Assembly: GCF_018636735.1 (NCBI RefSeq)
Contig: NZ_CP045200.1
Span: 1,302,001 to 1,366,000 of the forward strand
Source: Erythrobacter sp. 3-20A1M
GTDB lineage: Bacteria > Pseudomonadota > Alphaproteobacteria > Sphingomonadales > Sphingomonadaceae
DNA length: 64,000 bases
Reading direction: 5' to 3'
Shown here: positions 10,668 through 19,718 of the stretch, in pieces
Numbering within the stretch: the first letter of the stretch is position 1
Layout: each line of letters begins with the position of its first letter
Translations under genes and position numbers: made by a program
The notes under the pieces: model-generated
Seen by the model: only the letters and a program-made list of their open reading frames with translations
Told to the model about the DNA's origin: nothing
Databases searched by the model: none

Positions 10668-11056
10668 GAAGAGCGAGATAGAGCCCCATGCGCGTGACGC
10701 AAGTTGAGGATGTGGCCTAGCGACACCAGCGCCACCCCGATGATGGTCAGTATCGCTTCCTCCATCCCGTGCGGCGCGGCCAGCGCGCCGCCCATGAAGG
10801 TGAGGCCGGTCATCGCGACTACGAAGGGTGCCCGGCGGCGATGGCGCAGCGCGCCCCACCCGATCGCCGCCCCGGCGATAACCACCGCGACGGCGAGGCC
10901 CCAACGGTGAATTGCGGGGGAGAGAAGCCATTCGCCCCCGATCCCTAGCGCGGAAACGACCACGATGCTGGCAACGCAGTGCACCGCGCATAGGCTCGAC
11001 AAGACGATTCCGAACTTGTCGAGGCGATTGCGGGCCGGGCTGAGTCGCGATGGCAT
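10664..11056 (-). CDS. MerC-domain membrane protein
   Basis: A 130-residue inner-membrane protein with four predicted helices. The MerC metal-binding pair is in the first helix (SSLCAVHC). The C-terminus is His-rich ([11 protein letters not shown]). MerC proteins were described as mercuric-ion importers, but chromosomal relatives without mer genes are common and may move other metals. No mer genes are nearby. A Zur-like palindrome sits 15-32 bases before the ATG, which suggests zinc-dependent control. It is co-transcribed with the thiamine gene downstream. Confidence 0.88.
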   Translation of the reverse strand: MPSRLSPARNRLDKFGIVLSSLCAVHCVASIVVVSALGIGGEWLLSPAIHRWGLAVAVVIAGAAIGWGALRHRRRAPFVVAMTGLTFMGGALAAPHGMEEAILTIIGVALVSLGHILNLRHAHGALSRSS

Positions 11057-11070
11057 GGCGCACCAGATAT

Positions 11071-11088
11071 GTAATGTTGTTACATTAG
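11071..11088. promoter_or_regulatory. Zur-box-like operator upstream of merC-thiSG
   Basis: The 18-mer GTAATGTTGTTACATTAG has perfect TAATGT/ACATTA arms with a four-base centre. It matches 15 of 18 positions of the alphaproteobacterial Zur box GTAATGTTATAACATTAC as I remember it. It lies 15 bases before the merC ATG, overlapping where a promoter or leader would be. On the other side it is about 95 bases from ctaA. Zinc-dependent repression is inferred. Confidence 0.6.
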
Positions 11089-11182
11089 GCAAGGACTTCC
11101 TCCTGCTTTGGCCACCGCCCAGCGCTGATCCGGGGCAGCCGGCCTTGCGCAAAAGCGCACAAACGCGCATCACGCCGCCGCA

Positions 11183-12229
11183 ATGGTCGCATCCTCGCAA
11201 TTGACGGCAAAACGCCCACGCGCGATCGCCAACTGGCTGTTGATGGTCGCTGGAATGGTAGTCCTGATCCTGGTCGTGGGCGGTATCACGCGGCTGACCG
11301 AATCCGGCCTGTCGATCACCCAGTGGAACCCGGTCACAGGCGCGCTGCCGCCATTGACCGATGCGCAGTGGCAGGCCGAATATGCCCGCTATCGCGCCAC
11401 GCCCGAATTTCGCTTCGAGGCCGGGCCGGCCGGCATGACGCTGGAGCATTTCAAGTTCATCTTCTTCTGGGAGTGGTTCCACCGCCTGATCGGACGGTTG
11501 ATCGGGCTGGCCTTCGCGCTGCCGCTGGCCTGGTTCTGGGTGAAGGGGCAGATTCCGACAGGCTACAAACCGCGCCTGGTCGCGCTGCTGGCGCTGGGCG
11601 GGCTGCAAGGCACGTTCGGCTGGCTGATGGTGCGTTCGGGCCTGTCGGGACAGATGACGGACGTCAGCCATTTCTGGCTTTCGATCCATCTGACCACCGC
11701 CCTCTTCACACTGGCGGGGCTCGTCTGGACCGCACTCGATCTCCTCGCGCTGCACCGGCACCCCGCGTCCCGCCCGCGCCATCTCCGGCTCGACGCCCTG
11801 CTGGTGGGGGCGATGCTGCTGATCCAGTTGGTGCTAGGCGCGTGGGTCGCGGGCCTCAATGCGGGCCATGTGACGCGAAGCTGGCCGCTGATGGACGGCC
11901 GGCTGGTCCCGGAAGTCGACAGCGGCGGGCACGGCGCGCTCTACACGCTGACCCACGATCCGTTCCTGCTGCATTTCCTGCATCGCTGGTGGGCGATCGC
12001 GGTGCTGGTGGCGATGATCTGGTTCGCGCGCTCGATCCGCGGCTTCGCGCGCCTGCCCGCGGCGGCGCTCAATGGCGTGGTCGGCACGCAGGTGGTGCTC
12101 GGGATCCTGACCGTCGTGAGCGGCGTGTCGCTATGGATAGCGGTCCTGCACCAGCTGGTGGGCGCTCTGCTCGTCGCGACCTTCGCCTGGGCGGCGCACG
12201 CCAAGGGGCGCGAACGCTGGCTGCGATGA
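11183..12229 (+). CDS. ctaA: Heme A synthase (CtaA/COX15 type 2)
   Basis: CtaA hydroxylates heme O to heme A for cytochrome aa3 oxidase in the inner membrane. The 348-residue protein has about eight helices. Heme-ligand histidines sit in FFWEWFHRLIGR, FWLSIHLTTALF, LHFLHRWWAI and VLHQLVGAL, the four-His pattern of the COX15 type. GGITRLTESGLSITQW near residue 33 is the family signature. It is divergent from merC. The ATG at 11183 gives a short positively charged N-terminus before the first helix. Confidence 0.95.
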   Translation: MVASSQLTAKRPRAIANWLLMVAGMVVLILVVGGITRLTESGLSITQWNPVTGALPPLTDAQWQAEYARYRATPEFRFEAGPAGMTLEHFKFIFFWEWFHRLIGRLIGLAFALPLAWFWVKGQIPTGYKPRLVALLALGGLQGTFGWLMVRSGLSGQMTDVSHFWLSIHLTTALFTLAGLVWTALDLLALHRHPASRPRHLRLDALLVGAMLLIQLVLGAWVAGLNAGHVTRSWPLMDGRLVPEVDSGGHGALYTLTHDPFLLHFLHRWWAIAVLVAMIWFARSIRGFARLPAAALNGVVGTQVVLGILTVVSGVSLWIAVLHQLVGALLVATFAWAAHAKGRERWLR

Positions 12230-12279
12230 CGCCGCTGCCGATCGGGAAGACGCCGCCGCAATAGCGCGGAACGAACTTG

Positions 12280-12297
12280 GAGGTATTATTTTACCTC
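12280..12297. other. Small inverted repeat between ctaA and rplM
   Basis: GAGGTA (12280-12285) pairs perfectly with TACCTC (12292-12297) around a six-base AT loop. There is no clean T-run, so it is a weak candidate end of the ctaA transcript or a site upstream of the rplM promoter. Confidence 0.3.
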
Positions 12298-12318
12298 TCC
12301 GCTAAGGTGCGGATTTGC

Positions 12319-12346
12319 TTGACTTGCAGGCCTTGGCACGACAAAT
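12319..12346 (+). promoter_or_regulatory. Possible promoter of rplM-rpsI
   Basis: TTGACT (12319-12324) is followed after 16 bases by ACAAAT (12341-12346), about 64 bases before the rplM ATG. The -35 match is good and the -10 is weak. The leader is short and I saw no L13 autoregulatory structure. Confidence 0.35.
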
Positions 12347-12409
12347 GCGCCGCCTTGCCGACCCTTTCGGGTTCGGCCCTGTTTCCGATTCGAAGACGAG
12401 AGTATCGCC

Positions 12410-12889
12410 ATGAAGGCACTGACCAAGACGACCCGGTCGATCAAGCCGGCCGAAGTCGAGAAGAAATGGCACATCGTGGATGCCGAGGGACTGGTCGTCG
12501 GCCGCCTTGCCGCGATCGTCGCCAACATCCTGCGCGGCAAGCACAAGCCGAGCTACACCCCCCATGTCGACTGCGGCGATCACGTGATCGTGCTCAACGC
12601 CGACAAGGTGCGGTTCACCGGCAACAAGCTGACCGACAAGAAGTATTACAAGCACACCGGCTATGCCGGCGGCATCAAGGAAACGACCCCGGCCAAGGTG
12701 CTGGAAGGCCGTTTCCCCGAGCGCGTGCTGGAAAAGGCAGTCGAGCGCATGATCCCGCGGGGGCCGCTGGGCCGCGCGCAGATGAAGGCGCTGCACCTTT
12801 ATGCCGGCACCGAGCATCCGCATGACGGGCAGCAGCCCGAGGTGCTCGACGTTGCTTCGATGAATCGCAAGAACAAGGTTTCCGCGTAA
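12410..12889 (+). CDS. rplM: Ribosomal protein L13 (uL13)
   Basis: A 50S subunit protein that binds 23S rRNA early in assembly. At 159 residues it is slightly longer than E. coli L13 (142). Family blocks are [37 protein letters not shown] and [31 protein letters not shown]. The stop overlaps the rpsI ATG by one base (TAATG), the conserved rplM-rpsI order. Confidence 0.98.
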   Translation: MKALTKTTRSIKPAEVEKKWHIVDAEGLVVGRLAAIVANILRGKHKPSYTPHVDCGDHVIVLNADKVRFTGNKLTDKKYYKHTGYAGGIKETTPAKVLEGRFPERVLEKAVERMIPRGPLGRAQMKALHLYAGTEHPHDGQQPEVLDVASMNRKNKVSA

Positions 12890-13542
12890 TGGCTGACGAA
12901 AAGAACACGGACGAGACCCCGCAGACCGAGGGTCAGACCGAAAACAAGAACCAGGCCGTCGAGCAGAGCGCGGTCGAGGACAATGCCGAGACGGTAGCGA
13001 CGCAGGGCGCTTCCGCCGACAACGAAGGTGCGAACGCCAAGAAGAGCGTCGGCGACCTGTCGGACCTCAAGGACATTGCCGGCGATACCCCCGATGCCGA
13101 CGCCGCCGCGGTTGCGCAGAGCACCGCGCCGCTGCGCGAGCAGGAGCTCGACAAGCAAGGCCGCGCCTACGCGACCGGCCGCCGCAAGGATGCGACCGCG
13201 CGTGTCTGGCTGAAGCCGGGCAAGGGCCAGATCATCGTCAACGGCAAGGACCAGGAAGCGTATTTTGCGCGTCCGACGCTGCGTCTGATCATCGACCAGC
13301 CCTTCGCGATCACCGATCGCCAGGGCCAGTACGATGTCGTCGCGACCGTCAAGGGCGGTGGCCTTTCGGGCCAGGCCGGAGCGGTGAAGCACGGGATCAG
13401 CCAGGCGCTGGCGAAGTACGAGCCCGCGCTGCGCAGCACGGTGAAGGCCGCCGGCTTCCTCACCCGCGACAGCCGCGTGGTCGAGCGCAAGAAGTACGGC
13501 CGCGCCAAGGCGCGCCGCAGCTTCCAGTTCTCGAAGCGCTAA
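12889..13542 (+). CDS. rpsI: Ribosomal protein S9 with acidic N-terminal extension
   Basis: A 30S protein whose C-terminal tail reaches the decoding site. Residues about 93-217 are ordinary S9: [34 protein letters not shown], and the basic end [17 protein letters not shown]. The first 90 or so residues are an added acidic, Asn/Glu/Thr-rich, probably disordered segment. The extension is in frame from the ATG that overlaps rplM, so it is very likely translated. Extended S9 occurs in other sphingomonads. A strong terminator follows. Confidence 0.96.
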   Translation: MADEKNTDETPQTEGQTENKNQAVEQSAVEDNAETVATQGASADNEGANAKKSVGDLSDLKDIAGDTPDADAAAVAQSTAPLREQELDKQGRAYATGRRKDATARVWLKPGKGQIIVNGKDQEAYFARPTLRLIIDQPFAITDRQGQYDVVATVKGGGLSGQAGAVKHGISQALAKYEPALRSTVKAAGFLTRDSRVVERKKYGRAKARRSFQFSKR

Positions 13543-13569
13543 AGGCTTCTCAACCCCATCACCAAGAGA

Positions 13570-13600
13570 GGGCGGTCCTTCAGGGCCGCCCTTTTCTTTT
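13570..13600 (+). terminator. Rho-independent terminator after rpsI
   Basis: The stem GGGCGGTCC / GGGCCGCCC (one G-T wobble) closes a four-base loop and is followed directly by TTTTCTTTT. It starts 28 bases after the rpsI stop. Confidence 0.88.
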
Positions 13601-13666
13601 ATGCGTGCTCTTCGTCACACGCCCACCCGAGCGATGCCCTGTTGCCAAAAAGCCATAGCGATACAG

Positions 13667-13684
13667 CGTCACGCCAACGTCACG
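13667..13684 (+). promoter_or_regulatory. PHO-box-like direct repeat before the phytase pair
   Basis: Two identical CGTCACG heptamers are separated by four bases, an 11-base period. This is the spacing of PhoB boxes (two 7-mers of type CTGTCAT). They lie about 69 bases before the receptor ATG. Core match to consensus is limited to GTCA in each half, so PhoB control is a proposal that fits the phytate substrate. Confidence 0.45.
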
Positions 13685-13752
13685 ATAGCGCCGGAAACCG
13701 GTAATATGCCGGTCGTAGCCGGGCCCCGAAATCAAGAAACAGGGGCCACTCG

Positions 13753-16599
13753 ATGGGATATCGCACTCGCTTTCTCGCTTCCACCGCCGGTCTGGCATTC
13801 GCCGCCTGCGCCTCGCCGGCGATTGCCGGCGACATTGCCGGCAGCGTCTATGACGCAGGCGAGACCGTCGCGCTGCAGGCGGCGCAGGTCCATCTGCTGG
13901 AGCTCGATCGGGCGGCGGTAACGCAGCGCGACGGCAGCTTCTATTTCGCCGATGTCCCGGCGGGCGAATACACGCTGGAAATCAGCTATATCGGCGCACC
14001 CGCGGTCCAGCGCACGGTGAGCGTGCCCGCCACCGGCACGGCGCGGATCGACGTCCTCCTCGGGGCCGACGATCACGAAATTCTCGTCATCGGACAGAGC
14101 GCCAACCTCGCCAGCGCCCTCAGCCGCAAACGTGCCGCGGACGGTGTCAGCGACGTCCTCACGCGCGACGCCATCGGTAACTTTCCCGATCAGAATGTCG
14201 CCGAATCGCTGCGCCGTCTTCCCGGCATCAACGTCCTCAACGATCAAGGCGAAGGGCGCTTCGTATCGATTCGGGGGCTGGACCCGGATTTGAACGCGAC
14301 TTCGCTGAACGGGGTGCGGGTTCCCTCGCCGGAATCGGATGTGCGCTCGGTCGCGCTCGACGTGGTTTCGAGCGACATCATCGAATCGATCGAGGTGAAG
14401 AAGTCCCTCACCCCCGACATGGATGCCGACACCATCGGCGCCTCGATCGAGATCAACACCACCAGCGCTTTCGACCGCAAGAAGCGACTCCTGACGGCCA
14501 AGATCGAAGGCAGCTACAACGATTACGCCGATTACTTGTCGCCCAAGGGCAGCGTCGACTTCTCCACCCGGATCGGCGACGATTTCGGGGTCACCGGCGG
14601 CATTTCGTATTACAGGCGCAAGTTCGAGACCGACAATATCGAGGCCGACAACTGGGAGGATGCAGGCGACGGTCCGTTCCCAACCGAGGTCCAGTATCGC
14701 GATTACGATGTCGAGCGCACCCGCATCAGCGGCACGCTGGGCGCGGACGGACGGCTCGGCGATTCGACCGAGCTCTATGTCCGTGGCACCTTCAGCCAGT
14801 TCGACGACCAGGAATATCGCCGCCGCACCACCTTCGACCTGGGCGATTTCGACGGCGGCCCGTCGAGCCAGACCGCGACCGGCGCGACCTTCAGCGACGA
14901 CGACGAAGAGTTCACGATCGAGCGCGACCTGAAGGATCGCTTCGAGCGCCAGCGAATCCTGTCGGTCGTGCTGGGGGGCAAGAGCCGCTGGGACGGTCTG
15001 TTCAGCAACTACTCGGTCAGCTACTCGAAGTCGTCGGAGCGCGAGACCGGATCGCTCGATCCCGTCCAGTTCGACCGCGACTTCGACGGCGACGGGGTCA
15101 CCGTCGCCTTCGACTACAGCAATCCGCGCATACCGCTCTACAGCTTCACGAGTGGTGCCGCGCTGGCGACCGATCCTGCGGAATACAATCTGAAGGACAT
15201 CGAGCAGACCGCCCTGTCCGATTCGCAGGACCGGGAATGGGCGGCGAAGTTCGACCTAGGGCAGGATTTCTATACCGCCAACGGCACCTTCACGATCCAG
15301 GCCGGATACAAGGGACGCTGGCGCAAGAAGACCTACGACAAGCAGGTCAATTTCTGGGAGTATGACGGCCCGGGCGATTTCACCCTGGCCGATGTGCTGG
15401 GCAGCCAGACCTACCGCATCACGAACATCGCGCCGGTCGCCGGTTTCGACTCTCCGCGCAACTTCTTCGACAGCAATTTCTCCGATTTCGAATTCCAGGC
15501 GATCGATTCGCAATATGATTCGGCGGTCGAGGATTATCGCGCAGACGAAGACATCCAGGCGGGCTACGCTCTCGCCCGTTACGAAAACGATCGTCTGCTG
15601 CTGATCGGCGGCGTGCGCTACGAGCACACGGCGAACCAACTCTACGGCAATCAGGTCAACCTGTTCGAGGACGGCCAGACCCTGCCGGACGGAACCACCG
15701 CGACCGACGACACGGTCATCATCACCCCGCGCCGCATCGATCGCGATTACGGGCAATGGTTGCCCAGCGCCACGCTGCGGTTCGAGGCGGCGGACAATTT
15801 CGTCACTCGACTGGCCGCCTATCGCAGCCTGGTGCGGCCCAAGCTGTCGCGCCTCGCCCCGCGCTTCGAGATCGACGAGGACGACGAGGCGGTGATCGGC
15901 AATCCCGGCCTGCTGCCGTACAAGGCGTGGAATTTCGACGCGAGTTTCGAATACTACATGAACTCCAACGGCGCGCTGACCGCTGCGGTGTTCTACAAGG
16001 ATATTCAGGATTACGCGGTCGATGTCGTGATCGACAGCCCGGGCACGTTGCAAGGCATCGACTTCGAGGAAGCCGAATATACGGTCAACGGGCCGAGCGC
16101 GGAGGTCTACGGCCTCGAACTAGGCCTTTATCAGAGCCTCGATTTCCTGCCCGGCCTGCTCTCCGGCTTCCTCGTCCAGGCGAACTACACCTATACCGAC
16201 GCGACGGGATCGATCGTCGATGGCGACATCAGCGATGTCGGCTCGGTCACGAACTATCGCGACATCCCGCTGCCGACGACGTCCAAGCACACCTTCAACG
16301 CGGTGCTCGGCTACGAGAAGGGGCCGGTCAGCGTGCGGCTCGCCGGAACCTATCGCAGCAAATATCTCGACGAGATCAATGGCGATGGCCCGGACTACGA
16401 TCGCTATGTCGACGATCACTTCCAGCTCGACCTCAGCGCCAAGCTCCGCGTGACCAAGGGCATCCAGCTGTTCTACGAGTGGGTGAACATCAACAACGCG
16501 AAATATTTTGCCTACAACCGGCTGGGCGGCGCGCAGAACCTCTACCAGTTCGAGCAGTATGGCTGGACCATGAAAGGCGGCGTGAGGGTGAACTTCTGA
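13753..16599 (+). CDS. TonB-dependent receptor paired with phytase
   Basis: A 948-residue outer-membrane receptor. A signal peptide ends near AIA|GDI. A carboxypeptidase-regulatory-like beta domain (about 27-105) precedes the plug (about 115-240; NFPDQNVAESLRRLPGI, IRGLDPDLNATSLNGVRV) and a 22-strand barrel ending in GGVRVNF. No TonB box could be fixed with certainty. It shares a stop/start overlap with the phytase gene, so the probable cargo is phytate or its breakdown products. Receptor-phytase pairs are known in Sphingomonas and Caulobacter relatives. Confidence 0.93.
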   Translation: MGYRTRFLASTAGLAFAACASPAIAGDIAGSVYDAGETVALQAAQVHLLELDRAAVTQRDGSFYFADVPAGEYTLEISYIGAPAVQRTVSVPATGTARIDVLLGADDHEILVIGQSANLASALSRKRAADGVSDVLTRDAIGNFPDQNVAESLRRLPGINVLNDQGEGRFVSIRGLDPDLNATSLNGVRVPSPESDVRSVALDVVSSDIIESIEVKKSLTPDMDADTIGASIEINTTSAFDRKKRLLTAKIEGSYNDYADYLSPKGSVDFSTRIGDDFGVTGGISYYRRKFETDNIEADNWEDAGDGPFPTEVQYRDYDVERTRISGTLGADGRLGDSTELYVRGTFSQFDDQEYRRRTTFDLGDFDGGPSSQTATGATFSDDDEEFTIERDLKDRFERQRILSVVLGGKSRWDGLFSNYSVSYSKSSERETGSLDPVQFDRDFDGDGVTVAFDYSNPRIPLYSFTSGAALATDPAEYNLKDIEQTALSDSQDREWAAKFDLGQDFYTANGTFTIQAGYKGRWRKKTYDKQVNFWEYDGPGDFTLADVLGSQTYRITNIAPVAGFDSPRNFFDSNFSDFEFQAIDSQYDSAVEDYRADEDIQAGYALARYENDRLLLIGGVRYEHTANQLYGNQVNLFEDGQTLPDGTTATDDTVIITPRRIDRDYGQWLPSATLRFEAADNFVTRLAAYRSLVRPKLSRLAPRFEIDEDDEAVIGNPGLLPYKAWNFDASFEYYMNSNGALTAAVFYKDIQDYAVDVVIDSPGTLQGIDFEEAEYTVNGPSAEVYGLELGLYQSLDFLPGLLSGFLVQANYTYTDATGSIVDGDISDVGSVTNYRDIPLPTTSKHTFNAVLGYEKGPVSVRLAGTYRSKYLDEINGDGPDYDRYVDDHFQLDLSAKLRVTKGIQLFYEWVNINNAKYFAYNRLGGAQNLYQFEQYGWTMKGGVRVNF

Positions 16600-17630
16600 T
16601 GCGCAAGGCAATATACCTGGCGGCAGCGGGCGCATTCGCGCTGGCGGGCTGCGCGACGAACCCCGTCACCGGCGACCCTGCGGTGACGGTGCAGGCGATC
16701 GGCGAGACCGAGCCGGTCGGCACGGCCGACGAGGACGCGGCCGACGATCCGGCGATCTGGCGCAATCCGGCCGACCCGGCCGCCAGCCTGATCGTCGCCA
16801 CCGACAAGAAGGCCGGGCTCTACGTCTACGACCTCGACGGCAAGCGTCGCAGCTTCACCGACGCCGGGCGCGTCAACAATGTCGATGTGGTCGATATGGG
16901 CGAGGTCGCTGGCATCGTGGTCGTGGCCAGCGACCGCACCGACCCGGCGAACGCGGTGTTCCGCATGTGGCGGCTCGACCCCGCGACAGCCGCGCTGACG
17001 CCGATCGGCTCCAGCGCGGTCGGTGCGGGCGAAGCCTACGGCATCTGCGCGATGCGCGCGGGCGATCGGTTGCGCGTCGCCTCCATCATCAAGGATGGCC
17101 GCATTGTGGAGCGGGAAACCGGCTTCCTTAAAGGCAACATCGCCCCCATCGGCACGCAATCGATCGATCGCAAGGTGCCGACCCAGGCCGAAGGTTGCGT
17201 GTACGACCCGCGCGACGGCGCCCTGTATGTCGGCGAGGAGAACGCCGGCATCTGGCGTTTCGACAGAGGCGCACGTGAAGGTACGCTGGTCGCTCCGGCC
17301 GACAACCGCATGCTGGTCGCCGATGTCGAGGGACTCGCCATGATCCCCGAAGGCGAGGATGGTGGCTGGCTCGTCGCCTCCAGCCAGGGCGACAATGCCT
17401 ATGCGGTCTTCGCCCTGCCCGGCATGGAACCGGTAGGTCGCTTCCGGATCGGCGCGGGCGCTTTCGGTTCGACCGAAGAAACCGATGGCATCGGCCTGAT
17501 GCCTGGCAGCTTCGGAGCGAAATATCCCGACGGCCTGTTCGTGGCGCAGGACGGCGATAACGCACCGGCGGCGCAGAACTTCAAACTGGTACGGTGGGAC
17601 GCGATCCGCGCGGCGCTGGGGATCGACTGA
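16599..17630 (+). CDS. Beta-propeller phytase, lipoprotein
   Basis: Beta-propeller phytases are calcium-dependent enzymes that release phosphate from inositol hexakisphosphate outside the cytoplasm. The 343-residue protein has a lipobox LAGC at about residue 18. Typical segments are DAADDPAIWRNP, ATDKKAGLYVYDLDG, GRVNNVDVV, EGCVYDPRDGALYVGEENAGIWR and DVEGLAMI. The ATG overlaps the receptor stop (TGATG). Together with the receptor and the upstream PHO-like repeat this is a compact phosphate-scavenging operon. Confidence 0.94.
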   Translation: MRKAIYLAAAGAFALAGCATNPVTGDPAVTVQAIGETEPVGTADEDAADDPAIWRNPADPAASLIVATDKKAGLYVYDLDGKRRSFTDAGRVNNVDVVDMGEVAGIVVVASDRTDPANAVFRMWRLDPATAALTPIGSSAVGAGEAYGICAMRAGDRLRVASIIKDGRIVERETGFLKGNIAPIGTQSIDRKVPTQAEGCVYDPRDGALYVGEENAGIWRFDRGAREGTLVAPADNRMLVADVEGLAMIPEGEDGGWLVASSQGDNAYAVFALPGMEPVGRFRIGAGAFGSTEETDGIGLMPGSFGAKYPDGLFVAQDGDNAPAAQNFKLVRWDAIRAALGID

Positions 17631-17646
17631 CTTCGAGGACGAAGGC

Positions 17647-18501
17647 TTAGTGAACAGGCGGGTCGGTAAGCGGCACCCGTCCCGCCGGGGCCACCGGTTC
17701 GCCGGGTTCGCGTGGCGGCATCGCGTCTTCGGGAACGTCGTCGATCTGCATGTCCGGAGTGGGTAGCGCTTCCAGATTGCGGACGATCACCTCCAGGCGC
17801 TCCCCGTCCCAATGCAGTTCGTTGAAGCCGGGGGGCGTCGAGCGGGTGCGTTTCGACAGCGTACCCGCGCCGATCATCCGGACCGGCCCGGCTTTGGTCT
17901 GCTCTACGATGTCGAACGCGTCGTGGACGTGGCCGGACAGCACGCCGACAACCTCGCGCTTCGCCAGTTCGCGCAGGGCCTCTTCGCCGTTCTTCGTCAG
18001 CGCGGTCCCCGTGGTGCCCACTTCGCGCAAGGGGTGATGACAGGCGACAAGCGCGCGCATCCCCTTCGGCAGGGTGTCGATAGCCCGCAGGCATTTTTCC
18101 AGCGCCGGGCGCGTGATCCAGCCCTTCGACCAGTTGAACCGCGGCTGCCAGCGGCGGACCGTCTTCAGCGGCACGATCGCAATGCCGGGCAGGTCGAGCT
18201 CCTGCTCCACCTTGTCCTCGATTCCGCGGAACCGCTTGTAGGGGGTCAGGAAGCGCTCGACCGGGTTGAAATAGGGCAGGTCGTGATTGCCGATCTCCAC
18301 CGTCACCGGCACGTCCAGCCCGCGAATCCAGTCGCACGCGGCATCGAATTCATGGTGGCGGGCCCGCATGGTGAGGTCGCCGGTGATCGCGATCGCATCG
18401 GGCCGCTGCGCTGCGATCTCGTCCTTCAGCCAGTCGAGCGCGCGATTGTCCTCCAGCCCGAAATGGATGTCGGAAATGTGAAACAGCAGTGTCTGGCTCA
18501 T
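17647..18501 (-). CDS. Calcineurin-like metallophosphoesterase
   Basis: A 284-residue cytosolic phosphoesterase with the full metal-site set: DIHFG (11-15), GDLT (41-44), GNHD (71-74), ACHHPL and GHVHDAF. This resembles cyclic-nucleotide phosphodiesterases of the CpdA kind, but the substrate cannot be named from sequence. A Pro-rich tail of about 30 residues follows the domain. Its ATG overlaps the lipid-kinase stop (ATGA), making a three-gene leftward operon with that gene and a small membrane protein. Confidence 0.88.
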   Translation of the reverse strand: MSQTLLFHISDIHFGLEDNRALDWLKDEIAAQRPDAIAITGDLTMRARHHEFDAACDWIRGLDVPVTVEIGNHDLPYFNPVERFLTPYKRFRGIEDKVEQELDLPGIAIVPLKTVRRWQPRFNWSKGWITRPALEKCLRAIDTLPKGMRALVACHHPLREVGTTGTALTKNGEEALRELAKREVVGVLSGHVHDAFDIVEQTKAGPVRMIGAGTLSKRTRSTPPGFNELHWDGERLEVIVRNLEALPTPDMQIDDVPEDAMPPREPGEPVAPAGRVPLTDPPVH

Positions 18502-19388
18502 GCCTTGACCGCTATCAGCTTTACCGGACAGCGATCCACCGCGAATTCGACTTCGGCGGCCCCGCAGGTCGGTTCGCCGTCGAAGGAAAGCTGCAATTGC
18601 TCGCCTTGCGCATTCGCCAGCACGATCCGCTCGGCATGGCCGAGGACTTCGTGCGGCCCGTCGCGGAAATGCCGCGTGGCGATGGCGAAGCCCTGCCGGA
18701 TATAGCCTCCGATCGTGTCGGCGGTGTATCCGACGATGCGGATGCCATCCTCCCGGTCGAGCGGGACGAGCTCGATCAGCGGATACCCCTCGCTCCGCCC
18801 CAGCCGGGGCTGGCGGCACAGCACTTGCGGGCCGTTCAGAGTGTGGTCCACCGCGTCGCTCGATTCGTTGAGCAGTTCGCCCAGCGAGCCGTCGCGCATG
18901 GTTTCGCGGACATGATACCACTGGACCCCGGGTCCCGCCGAGATGCTGACGAGGGATTGCCCCTCGTCCGAGCGGATGATCGGCGGACAGACCAGCTTGG
19001 CCTTCCCATCGGCCAGCGTGCGGACGATGTCCCCGGCCTCCGCCTCGCCATGCAGGCGATGGCACAGCAGGTTCATGGTCCCGCCCGGCAACGGCAAGAC
19101 CGCCCCGCCCCAGCCCGACAGCGATTTCACCGTGCCGCTGATCGTGCCGTCGCCTGCGAACACGGCAACGCAATCGATATCGTCGGCATCGAGCTCTGCG
19201 GGCTCGGGCAGGTCCTGGTCGGGACAGGTGATGCAGCGCGCGACCGTCAGCCCGGCATCCGCCAGGTCCGCTCGCAGTGCGTCCACCGCCTCTTCGCTGT
19301 AGCTGCCACTGGCGTCGTTGATGATCAGGCAAAGCTTGCGCGGCACCTTCGCAGGCCCAGTCGCGCTGTAATGCATATCTTCCATCAT
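18498..19388 (-). CDS. Diacylglycerol kinase catalytic domain protein
   Basis: A 296-residue member of the DAGK/sphingosine-kinase/YegS superfamily. The nucleotide-binding loop reads FAGDGTISG (family consensus GGDGT) followed by LPLPGGTMN. The N-terminal start of the fold is RKLCLIINDASGSY, where other members have NP.AG. The usual substrate is a lipid hydroxyl, but the variants leave it open. Start set at the ATG at 19386-19388, which overlaps the stop of the upstream small membrane protein; a longer frame to 19463 overlaps that gene and is less likely. Confidence 0.85.
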   Translation of the reverse strand: MMEDMHYSATGPAKVPRKLCLIINDASGSYSEEAVDALRADLADAGLTVARCITCPDQDLPEPAELDADDIDCVAVFAGDGTISGTVKSLSGWGGAVLPLPGGTMNLLCHRLHGEAEAGDIVRTLADGKAKLVCPPIIRSDEGQSLVSISAGPGVQWYHVRETMRDGSLGELLNESSDAVDHTLNGPQVLCRQPRLGRSEGYPLIELVPLDREDGIRIVGYTADTIGGYIRQGFAIATRHFRDGPHEVLGHAERIVLANAQGEQLQLSFDGEPTCGAAEVEFAVDRCPVKLIAVKA

Positions 19389-19651
19389 AAGCGATCCGTG
19401 AGAATGAGCCATGCGGCGATCCCGTTCAGCGCCGAATACCCGCAATAGGCCCACAACACCCATGTCCAGCCGGTGCTCGCCAGCAGCATGGCGGCGAGCA
19501 GGGCGAGGAATTCGGTCAGCAGCGTGGCCTTCCCGCCCAGCATGTGGACATAGCCGGGAACCTGGCTGAGCATGCGGTGCCCGCTTTCCAGCACCGCCTT
19601 GTGCATCGCGAAATTTCCGATGCCGAGCAGGAAGATAGCGACGATCGCCAT
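19385..19651 (-). CDS. Small membrane protein, three or four helices
   Basis: This 88-residue hydrophobic protein has helices at about residues 1-13, 37-57 and 61-85 and few charged residues (MHKAVLESGHRML loop). I recognise no family with certainty. It starts the operon that continues with the kinase-like and phosphoesterase genes, overlapping the kinase start by four bases. A role in lipid or envelope metabolism is suggested only by that linkage. Confidence 0.72.
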   Translation of the reverse strand: MAIVAIFLLGIGNFAMHKAVLESGHRMLSQVPGYVHMLGGKATLLTEFLALLAAMLLASTGWTWVLWAYCGYSALNGIAAWLILTDRL

Positions 19652-19718
19652 GATAGATCGATATGGCCGCCGACCGGAAAGGTTCCGCCGCCCGTCCGGG
19701 AGCACCCGGCTGGATCGA

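Noticed and set aside
12566-12580. GATCACGTGATC inside rplM as a possible parS site
   Set aside because: It has the CACGTG centre but lacks the flanking GTTT/GAAAC or GTTC/GAAC bases; the same holds for GATCACGTGATC at 30137.
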